This document shows, one piece after another, positions 1-8,551 of a DNA stretch of 64,000 nt. Both the position numbers and the translations under genes were made by a program. Each line of letters begins with the position of its first letter. Within the stretch, counting starts at the first letter, position 1. The DNA is from Bacteroidales bacterium. GTDB lineage: Bacteria; Bacteroidota; Bacteroidia; Bacteroidales; Prolixibacteraceae. Where the stretch lies: contig JAAYDJ010000013.1 in assembly GCA_012729335.1 (NCBI GenBank), positions 1 to 64,000 of the forward strand. The letters run 5' to 3'. A model generated the notes under the pieces. It did not search any database. It was not told the origin of the DNA and saw only the letters and a list, made by a program, of their open reading frames with translations.

Positions 1-920
1 GGATTGCCGAGAGTGAAACCCTTTTGGCCAACCTGGCCGCTGCCCAGAAAGCCTATGAAGAGGCCATAGCTGACGGGGACCGGGAGTTCAGGCGGCAGCA
101 GTATTCGGCAGCCAGAGAAGCCTTCCTGCGTGCCCAGCAAGCAAAAAGCGGCGAAGGTTATCCCGGGGAGATGATTGCCCGTATTGACGCTTTGCTGGCA
201 GAACAGGCCCGCGCCGCCGAAGAGCAAGCCCGGGTGGAAGCCGAAAAGCAGCGCATCGCAGAAGAGCAGGCTCGGGCGGAGGCCGAACGCCTCGCCAGGC
301 TGGAGGCCGAACGTCAGGCTGCCGAGGCAGAGAAAGCCCGCCTGGCAGCCCAGAAAGAAGCGGAATCTGCCGCCCGCACGAAAATCATGAGCGACGAAAC
401 GGAAGCGCTGTATGCCGGGATCATCGCCACCGCCGATCAGGCTTTCACCGAAAAGGAATACAATGTCTCCAGGGCCTGGTATTACAAAGCACTGGAAGTC
501 AAACCGGGAGAAGCCTATCCTACCGGCCGGATTACCGAGATCAACATGATCCTGGGCTCACAGCAGATGTCACAGCGGGAAAGGGAATTCCAGGGATACA
601 TCGACAAGGGGGATGAGGCTTTCCGCGCCGGGGAAATGGCCGTGGCCCGCGGATGGTATAACCGCTCCCTGAGCATCAGACCTGACGACGAATATGCCCG
701 TGCACAGATCGCCGACATTCAGATGAAGATTGCCGAAAAGCTCCAGGGGCATACCGAGACCTCCTTCCTCGATTACCTCAGGGAAGGAGATAAAGCGCTT
801 TCGGGGAAAAACTACAACGTGGCCCGGGTCTGGTACCACCGTGCGCGGCAGTTGAAACCGGATGATACCCGGGTAGCCGAAAAACTTCAAAATTTGGAAA
901 AGGCCATGGGAGGAGAGTGA
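1..920 (+). CDS. TPR-like / coiled-coil repeat protein, 5' end missing
   Basis: The open frame enters from the left edge (frame of base 3) and stops with TGA at 918-920; about 305 codons are visible. The middle, roughly bases 190-370, is a long Ala/Glu/Gln/Arg-rich segment (EEQARVEAEKQRIAEEQARA-type) that reads as a coiled coil. It is flanked by short repeated units of about 40 residues that each contain a D-A/K-A-x-x-x-x-x-Y/M-x-V-A/S-R-x-W-Y core followed by a KPxxxY or RPDDxY turn, a degenerate TPR pattern seen three times between bases 415 and 900. Such proteins are usually periplasmic scaffolds or anchored to the envelope; here the N-terminus is outside the window so no signal or membrane segment can be judged. 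Function is not recognised. The next gene follows after 32 bases on the same strand. Confidence 0.75.
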   Translation, partial: IAESETLLANLAAAQKAYEEAIADGDREFRRQQYSAAREAFLRAQQAKSGEGYPGEMIARIDALLAEQARAAEEQARVEAEKQRIAEEQARAEAERLARLEAERQAAEAEKARLAAQKEAESAARTKIMSDETEALYAGIIATADQAFTEKEYNVSRAWYYKALEVKPGEAYPTGRITEINMILGSQQMSQREREFQGYIDKGDEAFRAGEMAVARGWYNRSLSIRPDDEYARAQIADIQMKIAEKLQGHTETSFLDYLREGDKALSGKNYNVARVWYHRARQLKPDDTRVAEKLQNLEKAMGGE

Positions 921-952
921 AATAAAATGCATATTTGTAAAAAAAAGAAGAT

Positions 953-2146
953 ATGGCAAGAGTTTTAGTGATCGGCGCCGGCGGTGTGGGAACCGTTGTG
1001 GTGCATAAGATGGCGGGGCTTCCCGGGGTATTCAGCGACATCATGCTGGCCAGCCGCACCAAGTCCAAGTGCGATGCCATCGCGCGCAAGGTCGGAGGCG
1101 ACCGCATCAAAACCGCCAAGGTGGATGCCGATAATGTGCCCCAGTTGGTGGCCCTGATCCGGACTTTTAAACCCGACCTGGTCGTCAATGTGGCCCTGCC
1201 CTACCAGGATCTCACCATCATGGACGCTTGCCTGGAAACCGAAACCAGTTACCTCGATACGGCCAACTATGAACCCCGTGATGAAGCCAAATTCGAATAC
1301 AAATGGCAGTGGGCTTACCAGGAGCGCTTCCGGGAAGCAGGCATCACCGCCATTCTCGGGTGCGGCTTTGATCCCGGCGTCACCAGCGTCTTTACCGCCT
1401 ATGCCGCCAAACACCATTTCGACGAAATCCATTACCTCGATATCGTCGACTGCAACGCCGGCGACCATGGCAAAGCTTTTGCCACCAACTTCAACCCGGA
1501 AATTAACATCAGGGAGGTCACCCAGAAAGGGAAATATTTCGAAAACGGCAAATGGGTGGAAACGGAACCCCACGAGATTCACAAACCGCTCAATTATCCT
1601 GAGATCGGGCCCAAAGAATCCTACCTCATCTACCACGAAGAACTGGAATCGCTGGTCAAGAACTTTCCCACCCTGAAAAGGGCCAGATTCTGGATGACCT
1701 TCGGCCAGGAATACCTTACCCACCTGCGGGTGATCCAGAATATCGGCATGGCTGGTATTGAACCGGTGATGTACGAAGGGCACGAAATCGTCCCCATCCA
1801 GTTCCTGAAAGCCGTTCTCCCCAATCCGGGCGATCTGGGGGAGAACTACAAGGGATGGACCTCCATTGGCTGCCGTATCAGGGGTGTCAGGGAAGGAAAG
1901 GAGAAAACCTATTACGTTTACAACAACTGCAGCCACGAAGCAGCCTATGCCGAAACAGGAACCCAGGCCGTCAGTTATACCACCGGCGTGCCCGCCATGA
2001 TCGGCGCCATGATGTACCTCAAGGGGCTATGGAAAAAGCCAGGCGTCTTTAACGTGGAGGAATTCGACCCCGATCCCTTTATGGAAGCCCTCAACCAGCA
2101 CGGGCTCCCCTGGCACGAAATCCATAACGCCGACCTGGAGCTGTAG
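953..2146 (+). CDS. Carboxynorspermidine synthase (saccharopine dehydrogenase family)
   Basis: This 397-residue protein belongs to the saccharopine dehydrogenase-like family and closely fits carboxynorspermidine/carboxyspermidine synthase, which condenses aspartate semialdehyde with a diamine and reduces the product with NAD(P)H. It is the first of two steps in the alternative spermidine route of many Bacteroidota and vibrios. The dinucleotide site GAGGVG is at residues 8-13, straight after the start, as usual for the family, and the conserved segments LGCGFDPGVT and TGVPAMIG are present. Length is normal for the family (about 400). The decarboxylase partner NspC is not in the window. The gene ends 52 bases before a strong intrinsic terminator. 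Family assignment is firm; the exact diamine substrate is inferred. Confidence 0.88.
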   Translation: MARVLVIGAGGVGTVVVHKMAGLPGVFSDIMLASRTKSKCDAIARKVGGDRIKTAKVDADNVPQLVALIRTFKPDLVVNVALPYQDLTIMDACLETETSYLDTANYEPRDEAKFEYKWQWAYQERFREAGITAILGCGFDPGVTSVFTAYAAKHHFDEIHYLDIVDCNAGDHGKAFATNFNPEINIREVTQKGKYFENGKWVETEPHEIHKPLNYPEIGPKESYLIYHEELESLVKNFPTLKRARFWMTFGQEYLTHLRVIQNIGMAGIEPVMYEGHEIVPIQFLKAVLPNPGDLGENYKGWTSIGCRIRGVREGKEKTYYVYNNCSHEAAYAETGTQAVSYTTGVPAMIGAMMYLKGLWKKPGVFNVEEFDPDPFMEALNQHGLPWHEIHNADLEL

Positions 2147-2198
2147 ACCGCTTTCCCAGATTCCGGAACACCTGAACATTTCGTCTGTATAGGATATT

Positions 2199-2226
2199 AA
2201 GCCCGCCCCCGCGGGCTTTACTTTTT
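2199..2226 (+). terminator. Intrinsic terminator after carboxynorspermidine synthase
   Basis: An 8-bp perfect stem AAGCCCGC/GCGGGCTT (2199-2206 with 2211-2218) closes a CCCC loop and is followed by TACTTTTT. It lies 52 bases after the stop at 2146. Confidence 0.85.
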
Positions 2227-2319
2227 ATATATACATCCGGACAGCAGATCTGATAAAACGCACATCATTCAATGAAGAGAAAGGAATTTTACTACCTTTA
2301 ACCTGTAAACTGAACCAAG

Positions 2320-3600
2320 ATGATTCTGAACGTAACGCTTCTTCTGTTCTATTTTCTGACCCCCATCCTGATCATCTATCTGACACACATCAACAAAACC
2401 CTCAACAAGGTGGGTTCTATTGCCATTGCCTATCTGGTGGGGATTGTGGTCAATAACATCAGAATTCTGCCGCGGGCCAGTGATGCCCTGCGGTCTCTGC
2501 TTCCGGCCCCTAACGGCGACCTCTTTCTTCCGGCCCACCAGGCCAAATCCCTGGCGGAAGCAGGCGCCATCACCGCCAACGACCTTCTGGTAAACCAGAT
2601 GGCTTCCATGCAAAGTCTGGTCTCCAATGTGGTGATCCTTCTGGGGATACCCCTGCTCCTTTTCTCACTTGATATTAAAAGGTGGATGCATCTGGCCCCC
2701 GAAGCCATGAAATCCCTTATCCTGGGAGTCGTTTCCGTCATTATCGTGATTTTTACAGGCTATCTGCTGGTGGGCATTGACCTCCATGAAGGGTGGAAGG
2801 TAGGGGGGCTGCTGGTAGGCGTTTATACGGGAGGAACTCCCAACCTGGTATCCATCGCTCTGGCCCTGAAGGTCTCCCCCGAAACCTTTATCCTGACCAA
2901 TACCTGGGATATGGTCATGAGCGCCTTTGTGCTGGTATTCCTGATGACCATAGCCCAAAGGATCTTCAACCTTTTTCTGCCCCACTTCTCAGAAACCAAA
3001 AGGCACAAGGCCATCTGCAAAGTGATGAAGGAAACCGAGGGGATCGACAATTACCTGGGGATGCTCTCCTGGAAGGCCTTCCGCAGGCTGGGCGTTGCCA
3101 TGGCCATCTCCCTGGCCATCGTGGCCGTCAGTTACGGCCTCGGGCTGCTGGTTCCCAAGGAGATACAAACCACGGTCATCATCCTCTCCATCACCACCCT
3201 TGGATTACTGGCTTCCCTTGTTCCCAGAATTAATACCATTGAAAACACCTTCCAGCTGGGGATGTATTTTGTGATCGTCTTCTCGCTGGTCATCGCCTCC
3301 ATGGCCGACCTGAGAGCCATGTTCCAGGGTGATTTCCGTGGACTGCCGCTCTTCGTGGCCATTGCCGTCTTCGGGTCAATCCTCGTTCATGTAGGGCTTT
3401 CCAAAATCTTCAAGGCCGATACCGACACCACCATTATCACCATCACCGCCCTGACCTTCTCCCCACCCTTCATACCCGCGGTAGCCGCCTCCATCCGCAA
3501 TAAGGAGGTCATCCTGACCGGCATCGCCAACGGTCTCATCGGCTACGCTATCGGTAATTACCTGGGTGTGACCATAGCTTATATCCTGAAGGGATTGTGA
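2320..3600 (+). CDS. DUF819 (YjcL-type) integral membrane protein
   Basis: A 426-residue, very hydrophobic protein with about eleven predicted membrane segments, beginning with a helix at residues 4-20 and ending with one in the last 30. The sequence pattern (NKVGSIAIAYLVGIVVNN near the start, GGTPNLVSIALAL in the middle, TFSPPFIPAVAASIRNKE near the end) is that of the DUF819/YjcL family, which shares its overall fold plan with ion-coupled transporters. A charged loop around residues 215-250 probably faces the cytoplasm. No substrate is established for this family, and context gives none: it sits alone on the plus strand and runs tail to tail, 4 bases apart, into the next gene on the other strand. 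Confidence 0.8.
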   Translation: MILNVTLLLFYFLTPILIIYLTHINKTLNKVGSIAIAYLVGIVVNNIRILPRASDALRSLLPAPNGDLFLPAHQAKSLAEAGAITANDLLVNQMASMQSLVSNVVILLGIPLLLFSLDIKRWMHLAPEAMKSLILGVVSVIIVIFTGYLLVGIDLHEGWKVGGLLVGVYTGGTPNLVSIALALKVSPETFILTNTWDMVMSAFVLVFLMTIAQRIFNLFLPHFSETKRHKAICKVMKETEGIDNYLGMLSWKAFRRLGVAMAISLAIVAVSYGLGLLVPKEIQTTVIILSITTLGLLASLVPRINTIENTFQLGMYFVIVFSLVIASMADLRAMFQGDFRGLPLFVAIAVFGSILVHVGLSKIFKADTDTTIITITALTFSPPFIPAVAASIRNKEVILTGIANGLIGYAIGNYLGVTIAYILKGL

Positions 3601-3604
3601 AATA

Positions 3605-5065
3605 CTATCCGGTGATTTTATCAGGAAGTCCCTTGATGAGCACCGGTTTTTTTTCATGGACCGGGGGCAGGAACATCTCCCGTGGGGTCAATCCGCATGA
3701 ATCGATCATCTGCAGGCAGTATTCCAGTTGCCCCAGATCTGCAGCGGCATTGTTGGTACCGAAGGAAAACCTCAGTCCGGCTTCCCGCGCTGCTTTAATG
3801 ATGGCCGCCGACGGCACCCGGTAACGGGCATTGATCTCCAGTGCAATCCCATTCTCTTTCAACACCCTGATCACCCGGGCCACACGCTCCGGGGTCCACA
3901 GCCGGTCGTAATCGGGCATCAGGGCATCGGGCAATAATGTGGGATTCACATAAATGTCCACCGGTTCCTGAGACATAATGGCTTCAATCTTGCCTACCAG
4001 CTGGTCCATGAACTGCTCCTTATCCTCTACCCATACCTCCTCCGGAATCCATAGACGGTTTCGTCTGCCCCGGGCATCGGTGAAGGTAAGGGCATCGGTA
4101 AAAACATAATCGAACCGGGCCACGGCTCCGGGTGAGAACAGGGTGATCCACTCCCGGCCTTCGGCCTGCATTCCCCTGAAGATAGGCTTACCTGCAACGG
4201 TATCCATATATGCGGCCAGTGAAACATCGTTGGTGACGGGGAATTTTAAACCGCAATTGGGGGCTATTCCGTAATTGATCCCCAGCCGCTGTGCATTTTC
4301 AATGGCCTGCTCAATGGTCAGTCCTCCCTTCAGGTGGGTGTGGAAGTCAATCAGCGGAAATCCCTCTTCCATCATCCGGGTGACCGTGGCATCCCAGGCT
4401 TCATCCACCCTCAGGGGCAGTGCTTCCCCCGGGGGAAGGAGCTCCACCCGGCATGACTTCATCCTCATGGTTCCGGAAGTGAGTTGCAACGCAACGGTCC
4501 CCTCTGAGAAGAGCCTACCGGCGTTTTCTTCCCCCCGCCAGGGTTGGGCAGGCTGGATGTACTCCATCACCCTGACGCCGTTGATCCAGGTCTCTGCCTG
4601 GTTTCCCGACACCCTGACCTTCAGCCGGAACCACTCCCCGTCACGGACCATCGGAAAGTATACATGCCTGACACCGTAAAGGCTGCCGCTCTTCATGGCC
4701 AGGGCCGGTTCCTCCATGGTGCAGGGCGTGTTGGCCACCACCACGGCGTATCCCTGGCTGACCCGGGCGTCAAATGGCCGCGCCTGATGAAAATGAAACA
4801 AGGCAAAAGCCCCCGGTTCAGTCTTCAGCTCCGCCTCCAGAACAAAATCCCGGAACGTTCTGCCGCCTTCCCACACCAGGGTGCCCGGCCCACCCGAACA
4901 TACCAGTTCATTTCCTTCCAGCTGAAAAGTTCCGGGAGCCGCCTCAGCCCTCCAGGGTTCAATCCCCGTCCCGTCAAAAAGAGTCTCCACCTTTCCCACT
5001 TCAGGCCGGCAGGAACCCAGCAAAACAACAGCCGCTGCCACCACAACCATCCAATCTCTCTTCAT
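3605..5065 (-). CDS. Lipoprotein fusing a DUF1080 domain to a PHP-like hydrolase domain
   Basis: The 486-residue protein starts with a lipoprotein signal (LLGSC, Cys19), so it should be lipid-anchored in the envelope. Residues about 25-212 look like a DUF1080/concanavalin-type domain (family members include 3-keto-disaccharide hydrolases and carbohydrate-binding modules): LFDGTGIEPWRA, then GEWFRLKVRVSGNQAETWING. Residues about 235-486 look like an amidohydrolase or PHP-type domain: DFHTHLKGGLT at 240-250, an EINARYR motif and FGTNNA near the end, with the usual spacing of metal ligands. The fusion suggests a surface enzyme acting on a sugar-linked substrate, but neither substrate nor reaction can be read from the sequence. 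A -7-like element TACCTTCG lies at 5090-5097, 24 bases upstream of the start. Confidence 0.7.
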   Translation of the reverse strand: MKRDWMVVVAAAVVLLGSCRPEVGKVETLFDGTGIEPWRAEAAPGTFQLEGNELVCSGGPGTLVWEGGRTFRDFVLEAELKTEPGAFALFHFHQARPFDARVSQGYAVVVANTPCTMEEPALAMKSGSLYGVRHVYFPMVRDGEWFRLKVRVSGNQAETWINGVRVMEYIQPAQPWRGEENAGRLFSEGTVALQLTSGTMRMKSCRVELLPPGEALPLRVDEAWDATVTRMMEEGFPLIDFHTHLKGGLTIEQAIENAQRLGINYGIAPNCGLKFPVTNDVSLAAYMDTVAGKPIFRGMQAEGREWITLFSPGAVARFDYVFTDALTFTDARGRRNRLWIPEEVWVEDKEQFMDQLVGKIEAIMSQEPVDIYVNPTLLPDALMPDYDRLWTPERVARVIRVLKENGIALEINARYRVPSAAIIKAAREAGLRFSFGTNNAAADLGQLEYCLQMIDSCGLTPREMFLPPVHEKKPVLIKGLPDKITG

Positions 5066-5089
5066 TTTCCATGAATTTGGTTTATGTGG

Positions 5090-5097
5090 CGAAGGTA
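5090..5097 (-). promoter_or_regulatory. Candidate -7 element of the DUF1080-PHP gene
   Basis: On the minus strand it reads TACCTTCG, one mismatch from the Bacteroidota consensus TAnnTTTG, 24 bases before the start codon at 5065. It lies between this gene and the HMA gene, so the downstream gene can be transcribed on its own. Confidence 0.4.
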
Positions 5098-5118
5098 GGA
5101 AAAATGGCTCTTACATCC

Positions 5119-5475
5119 TCAGTGCTGATGATCTTCAGGGGAGCCCTTTTTACCGGCCTCCAGGGTGAGCCTTTCATACTCCTCTGAGGTGATCCTGTGG
5201 GCCTCATACCCTTTCTTTACGATAGATTTGGCCAGGGACTCCTCTGAATTCTTCCGCTTGTCATACACCACTTTCACCGTGTTCGAAACATGGTCCACCT
5301 TGAGATCCTTCACCCCCTTTTCAAACCGGAGATGCTCAAAAAGCGACTTCTCACACGAAGCACAGTGCATGTTGCTTTTGTAAAATGATGTAGATTGATT
5401 GGGATTCTGGGCACTCGCCCCTTTTATACCAAAAAGGGAGGCCACAATGGTCATAAGAAAAAAGATTCGTTTCAT
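5119..5475 (-). CDS. Periplasmic heavy-metal-associated (HMA) domain protein
   Basis: The chosen start gives 118 residues: a hydrophobic export signal (MKRIFFLMTIVASLFG) followed by an HMA domain with the metal-binding motif MHCASC at residues 36-41 (Cys38, Cys41). An in-frame extension upstream to 5577 lacks protein-like character and would bury the signal peptide, so the start at 5475 is preferred. HMA domains carry Cu(I) or other soft metals between transporters and enzymes; here the exported form would act in the periplasm. The C-terminus is charged and ends HQH, which could add metal affinity. It is the last gene of the HYC_CC_PP-like, TonB receptor, HMA group on the minus strand, 101 bases after the receptor. 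Confidence 0.8.
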   Translation of the reverse strand: MKRIFFLMTIVASLFGIKGASAQNPNQSTSFYKSNMHCASCEKSLFEHLRFEKGVKDLKVDHVSNTVKVVYDKRKNSEESLAKSIVKKGYEAHRITSEEYERLTLEAGKKGSPEDHQH

Positions 5476-5519
5476 TTTTAAATATTTATGCGATGACATG
5501 GTTTTTTCCGTGTTTAAGA

Positions 5520-5549
5520 GCCCTCCGGAAGTTACCCTTCCGGCAGGGC
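5520..5549 (-). other. Strong hairpin between TonB receptor and HMA gene
   Basis: GCCCTCCGGAAG (5520-5531) pairs with CTTCCGGCAGGGC (5537-5549) with a single bulge and a 5-base loop. No clean T-run follows on either strand, so it looks more like an mRNA processing or stability element than a full terminator. Confidence 0.45.
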
Positions 5550-5576
5550 ATTGTTGATCTTCAGGAAATATCTCCA

Positions 5577-7793
5577 TTAATTGTAATTCAGGGTAAACCT
5601 GATTCCGGCGTGGATTCTGCGGCCCATGACCGGTCCCCAGATGTTTGTGGCGTCAAAGCCGGGTCCAAAAGGATCAGAGGCCCCCAGTACGGGATCGTCC
5701 TGCATAAAGCCGGTGAAATTTTCTGCACCGGCATAAAGGCTCCAGTACCTGAAATAGCGGGTGATCTGGGCATTCATGACCGTATAGGCGGGAAATTCCG
5801 CCGGAGAGGTAGCATAGACATCGGTGCCCTGCCCCATCGTATGGGGAAGGCGCCCTCCGCCGTTGAGCTGCAGGGTGTAGTCAAACATCCACTTTTTCAG
5901 GTTGGTCGTATAGTTGACCGTAAACAGGCCCTTGTACCGGCTCGTATATGGTTTTTCGAGGAGCTGTCCCCCGATGGTCTGCCTGACATCGTTATGCCGC
6001 CAGGCCAGCGTGACATCAAGATTACGGAGGACCGGATACCGGACATCCACCTGGAGGCTGTTGGCATACGACTTGCCGTCGAGTGGTTTGAGAAGGAGGA
6101 ATCCGGCCGAACTTTCCCGGTCTACCACCAGCTGCCTGATAAAGTCGGTCCGGTAAAATTCGGCGGCGATCTGAAGATCCCTTTCCCACACCCGGTAGTT
6201 CTGGATCAGGCTCACCCCGTAATTCCAGGCTTCTTCCTGCACTGCTTCGTCAAATTCAAGGTCTCTGAAATTGGAAAGAAGATGGCTGTTTTCAGCCAGC
6301 ACATTGGCCGTACGGAAGCCTTTGCCGGCACTCGCCCTTATGGTGAGGCGCGGATCGGGCTGGTAACGGAAATGGGCCCTGGGGGTCACAAAAGTTCCGA
6401 AGAGGTTATGGTCATCGCCCCTTATTCCCAGCATGGCGGTCAGCTTCGCCGACGGTTTGAAGGTGTACTCGGCAAAGAGGCCCGGTACCGACTCATGACG
6501 GTTCATCAGGCGGCTTTGAAGGGTTTCGTCAAAGGCGTCAAAGAAATAGCTGACCCCGGCGTTGAGCACATGACGGGCGGCGATGTCCAGGTCCTGCGTC
6601 CATACCAGGTTGGCATAAAAGCGGTTCTCACGGGCATCATACCCCTTTAATCCATATTGGGAGGCCAGATCGTGCACCACCACATTGGAGAGGAGGGCCA
6701 GCGCTGTATGCTGCGATGGCCATACATATCCGATTTTGAAAACCCCCTCCCCGAGCTGGTTTTTAATCCCGGTTTTGTAGGGCAAATCCAGCCGGGCAGG
6801 CCCCTCCCTTTCCAGATCCACCTCCCCGCCGTACCTCTGGTCGGTCAGGAACCGGAGCGCCCCATGGACCATCAGCCCATTATGGTTGTTGTACTTCCAG
6901 GTGTTGAAAAGATGAACCTGCCTGGTGAGGGGATGGTCGAGGAAGCCGTCGTGGTTGTGGTCAAGCCGGCGTGACAAATCCTCCCCATGTATAAAAACCG
7001 CTGACGTTACCTTATCGCCCGGCAAACGGAAATTCTTATTGGCATTAAACTCCAGTTTGCCTTCGCCGCTGGCAAAGAGATTCAGGTGCAGATTCTCTTC
7101 GCTGTCGGGTTTTTTAAAATTCACATTGATTTGCCCGGTGACCGATTCATACCCATTCACCACCGAGGCGGTCCCCTTGGAGACCTGGATCGACTCCATC
7201 CACGGCCCCGGAATGTAGGTCAGGCCAAAACCGGTGGCCAACCCCCGGAAGTTGGGGATGTTCTCGGTTTGCAACTGTGAATAAATACCGTCGAGCCCCA
7301 GGAGTCTGATTTGTTTGGCTCCGGTGACCGCATCGTTGTAGCTTACATCCACCGACGGGTTGGTTTCAAAACTCTCGGCCAGGTTACAACAGGCCGCCTT
7401 GTGGAGTTCCGCCCCCCCGATCCGCTCCGAATGGATCGGATCAATTGTGGACAAATACACCCCCCGGTCCTTGACCATCACAGTCACCTCCCCGATCTCC
7501 AGGTTGGGCTCCAGTACGATCTCCATGGGGGTATCGTCATGGACATGCACTTTGCGGGTCTCATACCCCACAAAGCTGAAAACCAGTACATCCTGCCCAT
7601 TCCGGCGCCGGAGCCTGAACGTCCCCTCCTCGCCGGTCACCGTACCCTGACGGCTGTTCTCCCAGTATACATTGACCCCGGGAAGGGTCTGCTTCTCCCC
7701 GTTGTCAAGACCAGATACCACTCCGGTGACCTCCTGTGAAAACAGGACCATGGGGAGTGCCATAAACAGATATATTAAAAAGATTGATCTCAT
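5577..7793 (-). CDS. TonB-dependent outer-membrane receptor, metal/copper type
   Basis: A 738-residue receptor with a signal peptide (1-19), a carboxypeptidase-regulatory-like domain (about 22-95, VTGVVSGLDNGEKQTLPGVNV to FSFVGYETRKV), a plug domain (about 105-225, with LAESFETNPSVDVSYNDA, GLTYIPGPW and SVVNGYESVTGQINV) and a C-terminal beta-barrel that ends with an aromatic-terminated strand (GIRFTLNYN). The plug carries a HKAACCN sequence with two adjacent cysteines. In Bacteroidota this receptor type commonly sits between an HYC_CC_PP protein and an HMA protein, as it does here, which suggests import of copper or another transition metal rather than a glycan; there is no SusD partner. The substrate is inferred from context only. 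The 155-base region before the start holds three stacked hairpins. Confidence 0.88.
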   Translation of the reverse strand: MRSIFLIYLFMALPMVLFSQEVTGVVSGLDNGEKQTLPGVNVYWENSRQGTVTGEEGTFRLRRRNGQDVLVFSFVGYETRKVHVHDDTPMEIVLEPNLEIGEVTVMVKDRGVYLSTIDPIHSERIGGAELHKAACCNLAESFETNPSVDVSYNDAVTGAKQIRLLGLDGIYSQLQTENIPNFRGLATGFGLTYIPGPWMESIQVSKGTASVVNGYESVTGQINVNFKKPDSEENLHLNLFASGEGKLEFNANKNFRLPGDKVTSAVFIHGEDLSRRLDHNHDGFLDHPLTRQVHLFNTWKYNNHNGLMVHGALRFLTDQRYGGEVDLEREGPARLDLPYKTGIKNQLGEGVFKIGYVWPSQHTALALLSNVVVHDLASQYGLKGYDARENRFYANLVWTQDLDIAARHVLNAGVSYFFDAFDETLQSRLMNRHESVPGLFAEYTFKPSAKLTAMLGIRGDDHNLFGTFVTPRAHFRYQPDPRLTIRASAGKGFRTANVLAENSHLLSNFRDLEFDEAVQEEAWNYGVSLIQNYRVWERDLQIAAEFYRTDFIRQLVVDRESSAGFLLLKPLDGKSYANSLQVDVRYPVLRNLDVTLAWRHNDVRQTIGGQLLEKPYTSRYKGLFTVNYTTNLKKWMFDYTLQLNGGGRLPHTMGQGTDVYATSPAEFPAYTVMNAQITRYFRYWSLYAGAENFTGFMQDDPVLGASDPFGPGFDATNIWGPVMGRRIHAGIRFTLNYN

Positions 7794-7863
7794 CTCTGTT
7801 GCTTTAAGATGTTAAAAAGACAGCTGATATTGCCTGAATTCCGTTGGTTGCGAATTCTATGGG

Positions 7864-7943
7864 TTCTGCCCCGGCGTTGGCGGCAGAAGACCAGGGCATT
7901 CCCTGACGGAATCAGACTCCCTGCAGGCTATACCGCAAGGAGT
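7864..7943 (-). other. Three consecutive hairpins in the leader of the TonB receptor
   Basis: Inverted repeats follow one another: TTCTGCC 7864-7870 with GGCAGAA 7882-7888; ATTCC 7898-7902 with GGAAT 7908-7912; ACTCCcTGC 7916-7924 with GCAaGGAGT 7935-7943. They fill most of the spacer between the HYC_CC_PP-like gene and the receptor. None has a T-run. Confidence 0.4.
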
Positions 7944-7948
7944 TGCAA

Positions 7949-8446
7949 TCAGATGAGACCGGGGATTTTCGGCTGACAGATCACATGGATAAGATCGGTT
8001 CCGGGGGTCACTACCGGCGGATCCCCGGAAGGGGGGATAAAGGATTTAAGGTCCAGGGGACCATGGAGTCGGTTGGCAATGACTCCGGGAAGAACAAAGG
8101 AGAGTGTTTCCGTGACTTTATGCTGAGGGCCCGGCTTGTCATCGGTAAAGTGCAGCTTAAGTTTATAGAACTCCACACGCGGAGAGTGGCAGCCGCAATC
8201 ATGACTGCAGGGGTTTTCTCCCGTGGTTTCCTGCGGCACACAGCAAGCCTGCAGATCTCGGGCATGGTCCGTAAAAAGATGATGGTGGTCGGCTTCCAGC
8301 TCCTCACAACTCACGGGAGGCACAAACAGGGAGGTCACATCCCGGCCGGTACATTGACAATGGGTATGGAATACGACCACCCCCGACACCGACACCAGGA
8401 ACGGCAACAGGACCAGAATGGCCATCATTTTCCTCCATACCTTCAT
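7949..8446 (-). CDS. HYC_CC_PP-like Cys/His-rich exported protein
   Basis: A 165-residue protein with an N-terminal export signal and many metal-ligand residues in its first half: FHTHCQC at residues 26-32, Cys47, DHHH at 53-56, CC at 68-69, and CSHDCGCH at 80-87. This matches the Bacteroidota family known as HYC_CC_PP, small exported proteins encoded just ahead of TonB-dependent receptors. The second half is low in motifs but keeps a Pro/Gly-rich PPSGDPPVVTPG stretch. It probably binds or senses a transition metal in the periplasm; that is inference from residue content and neighbours. The annotated ATG lies only 4 bases after a perfect -7 element, so either the message is leaderless or translation starts at Met7 or Met8 (MMAILVLLPF). 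Confidence 0.7.
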   Translation of the reverse strand: MKVWRKMMAILVLLPFLVSVSGVVVFHTHCQCTGRDVTSLFVPPVSCEELEADHHHLFTDHARDLQACCVPQETTGENPCSHDCGCHSPRVEFYKLKLHFTDDKPGPQHKVTETLSFVLPGVIANRLHGPLDLKSFIPPSGDPPVVTPGTDLIHVICQPKIPGLI

Positions 8447-8450
8447 ACTG

Positions 8451-8458
8451 CAAAATTA
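8451..8458 (-). promoter_or_regulatory. -7 element TAATTTTG for the HYC_CC_PP-like / TonB / HMA group
   Basis: Minus-strand TAATTTTG matches TAnnTTTG exactly and lies 4 bases before the ATG at 8446. No clear -33 TTG is seen. Transcription would start close to the ATG. Confidence 0.5.
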
Positions 8459-8551
8459 AGATATGAAAGTATGAATTGCTGTTAATAAAAAGTTAAACAG
8501 ATCGCTCTTCCATTTTCCAGGGGATATTATCATCCCGGTTCCTCTCCGGAA

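Noticed and set aside
5493-6650. A 385-codon plus-strand ORF opposite the TonB receptor gene
   Set aside because: It lies fully antisense to a well-supported receptor and its composition is that of a shadow frame in GC-rich coding DNA; no domain or signal is recognised.
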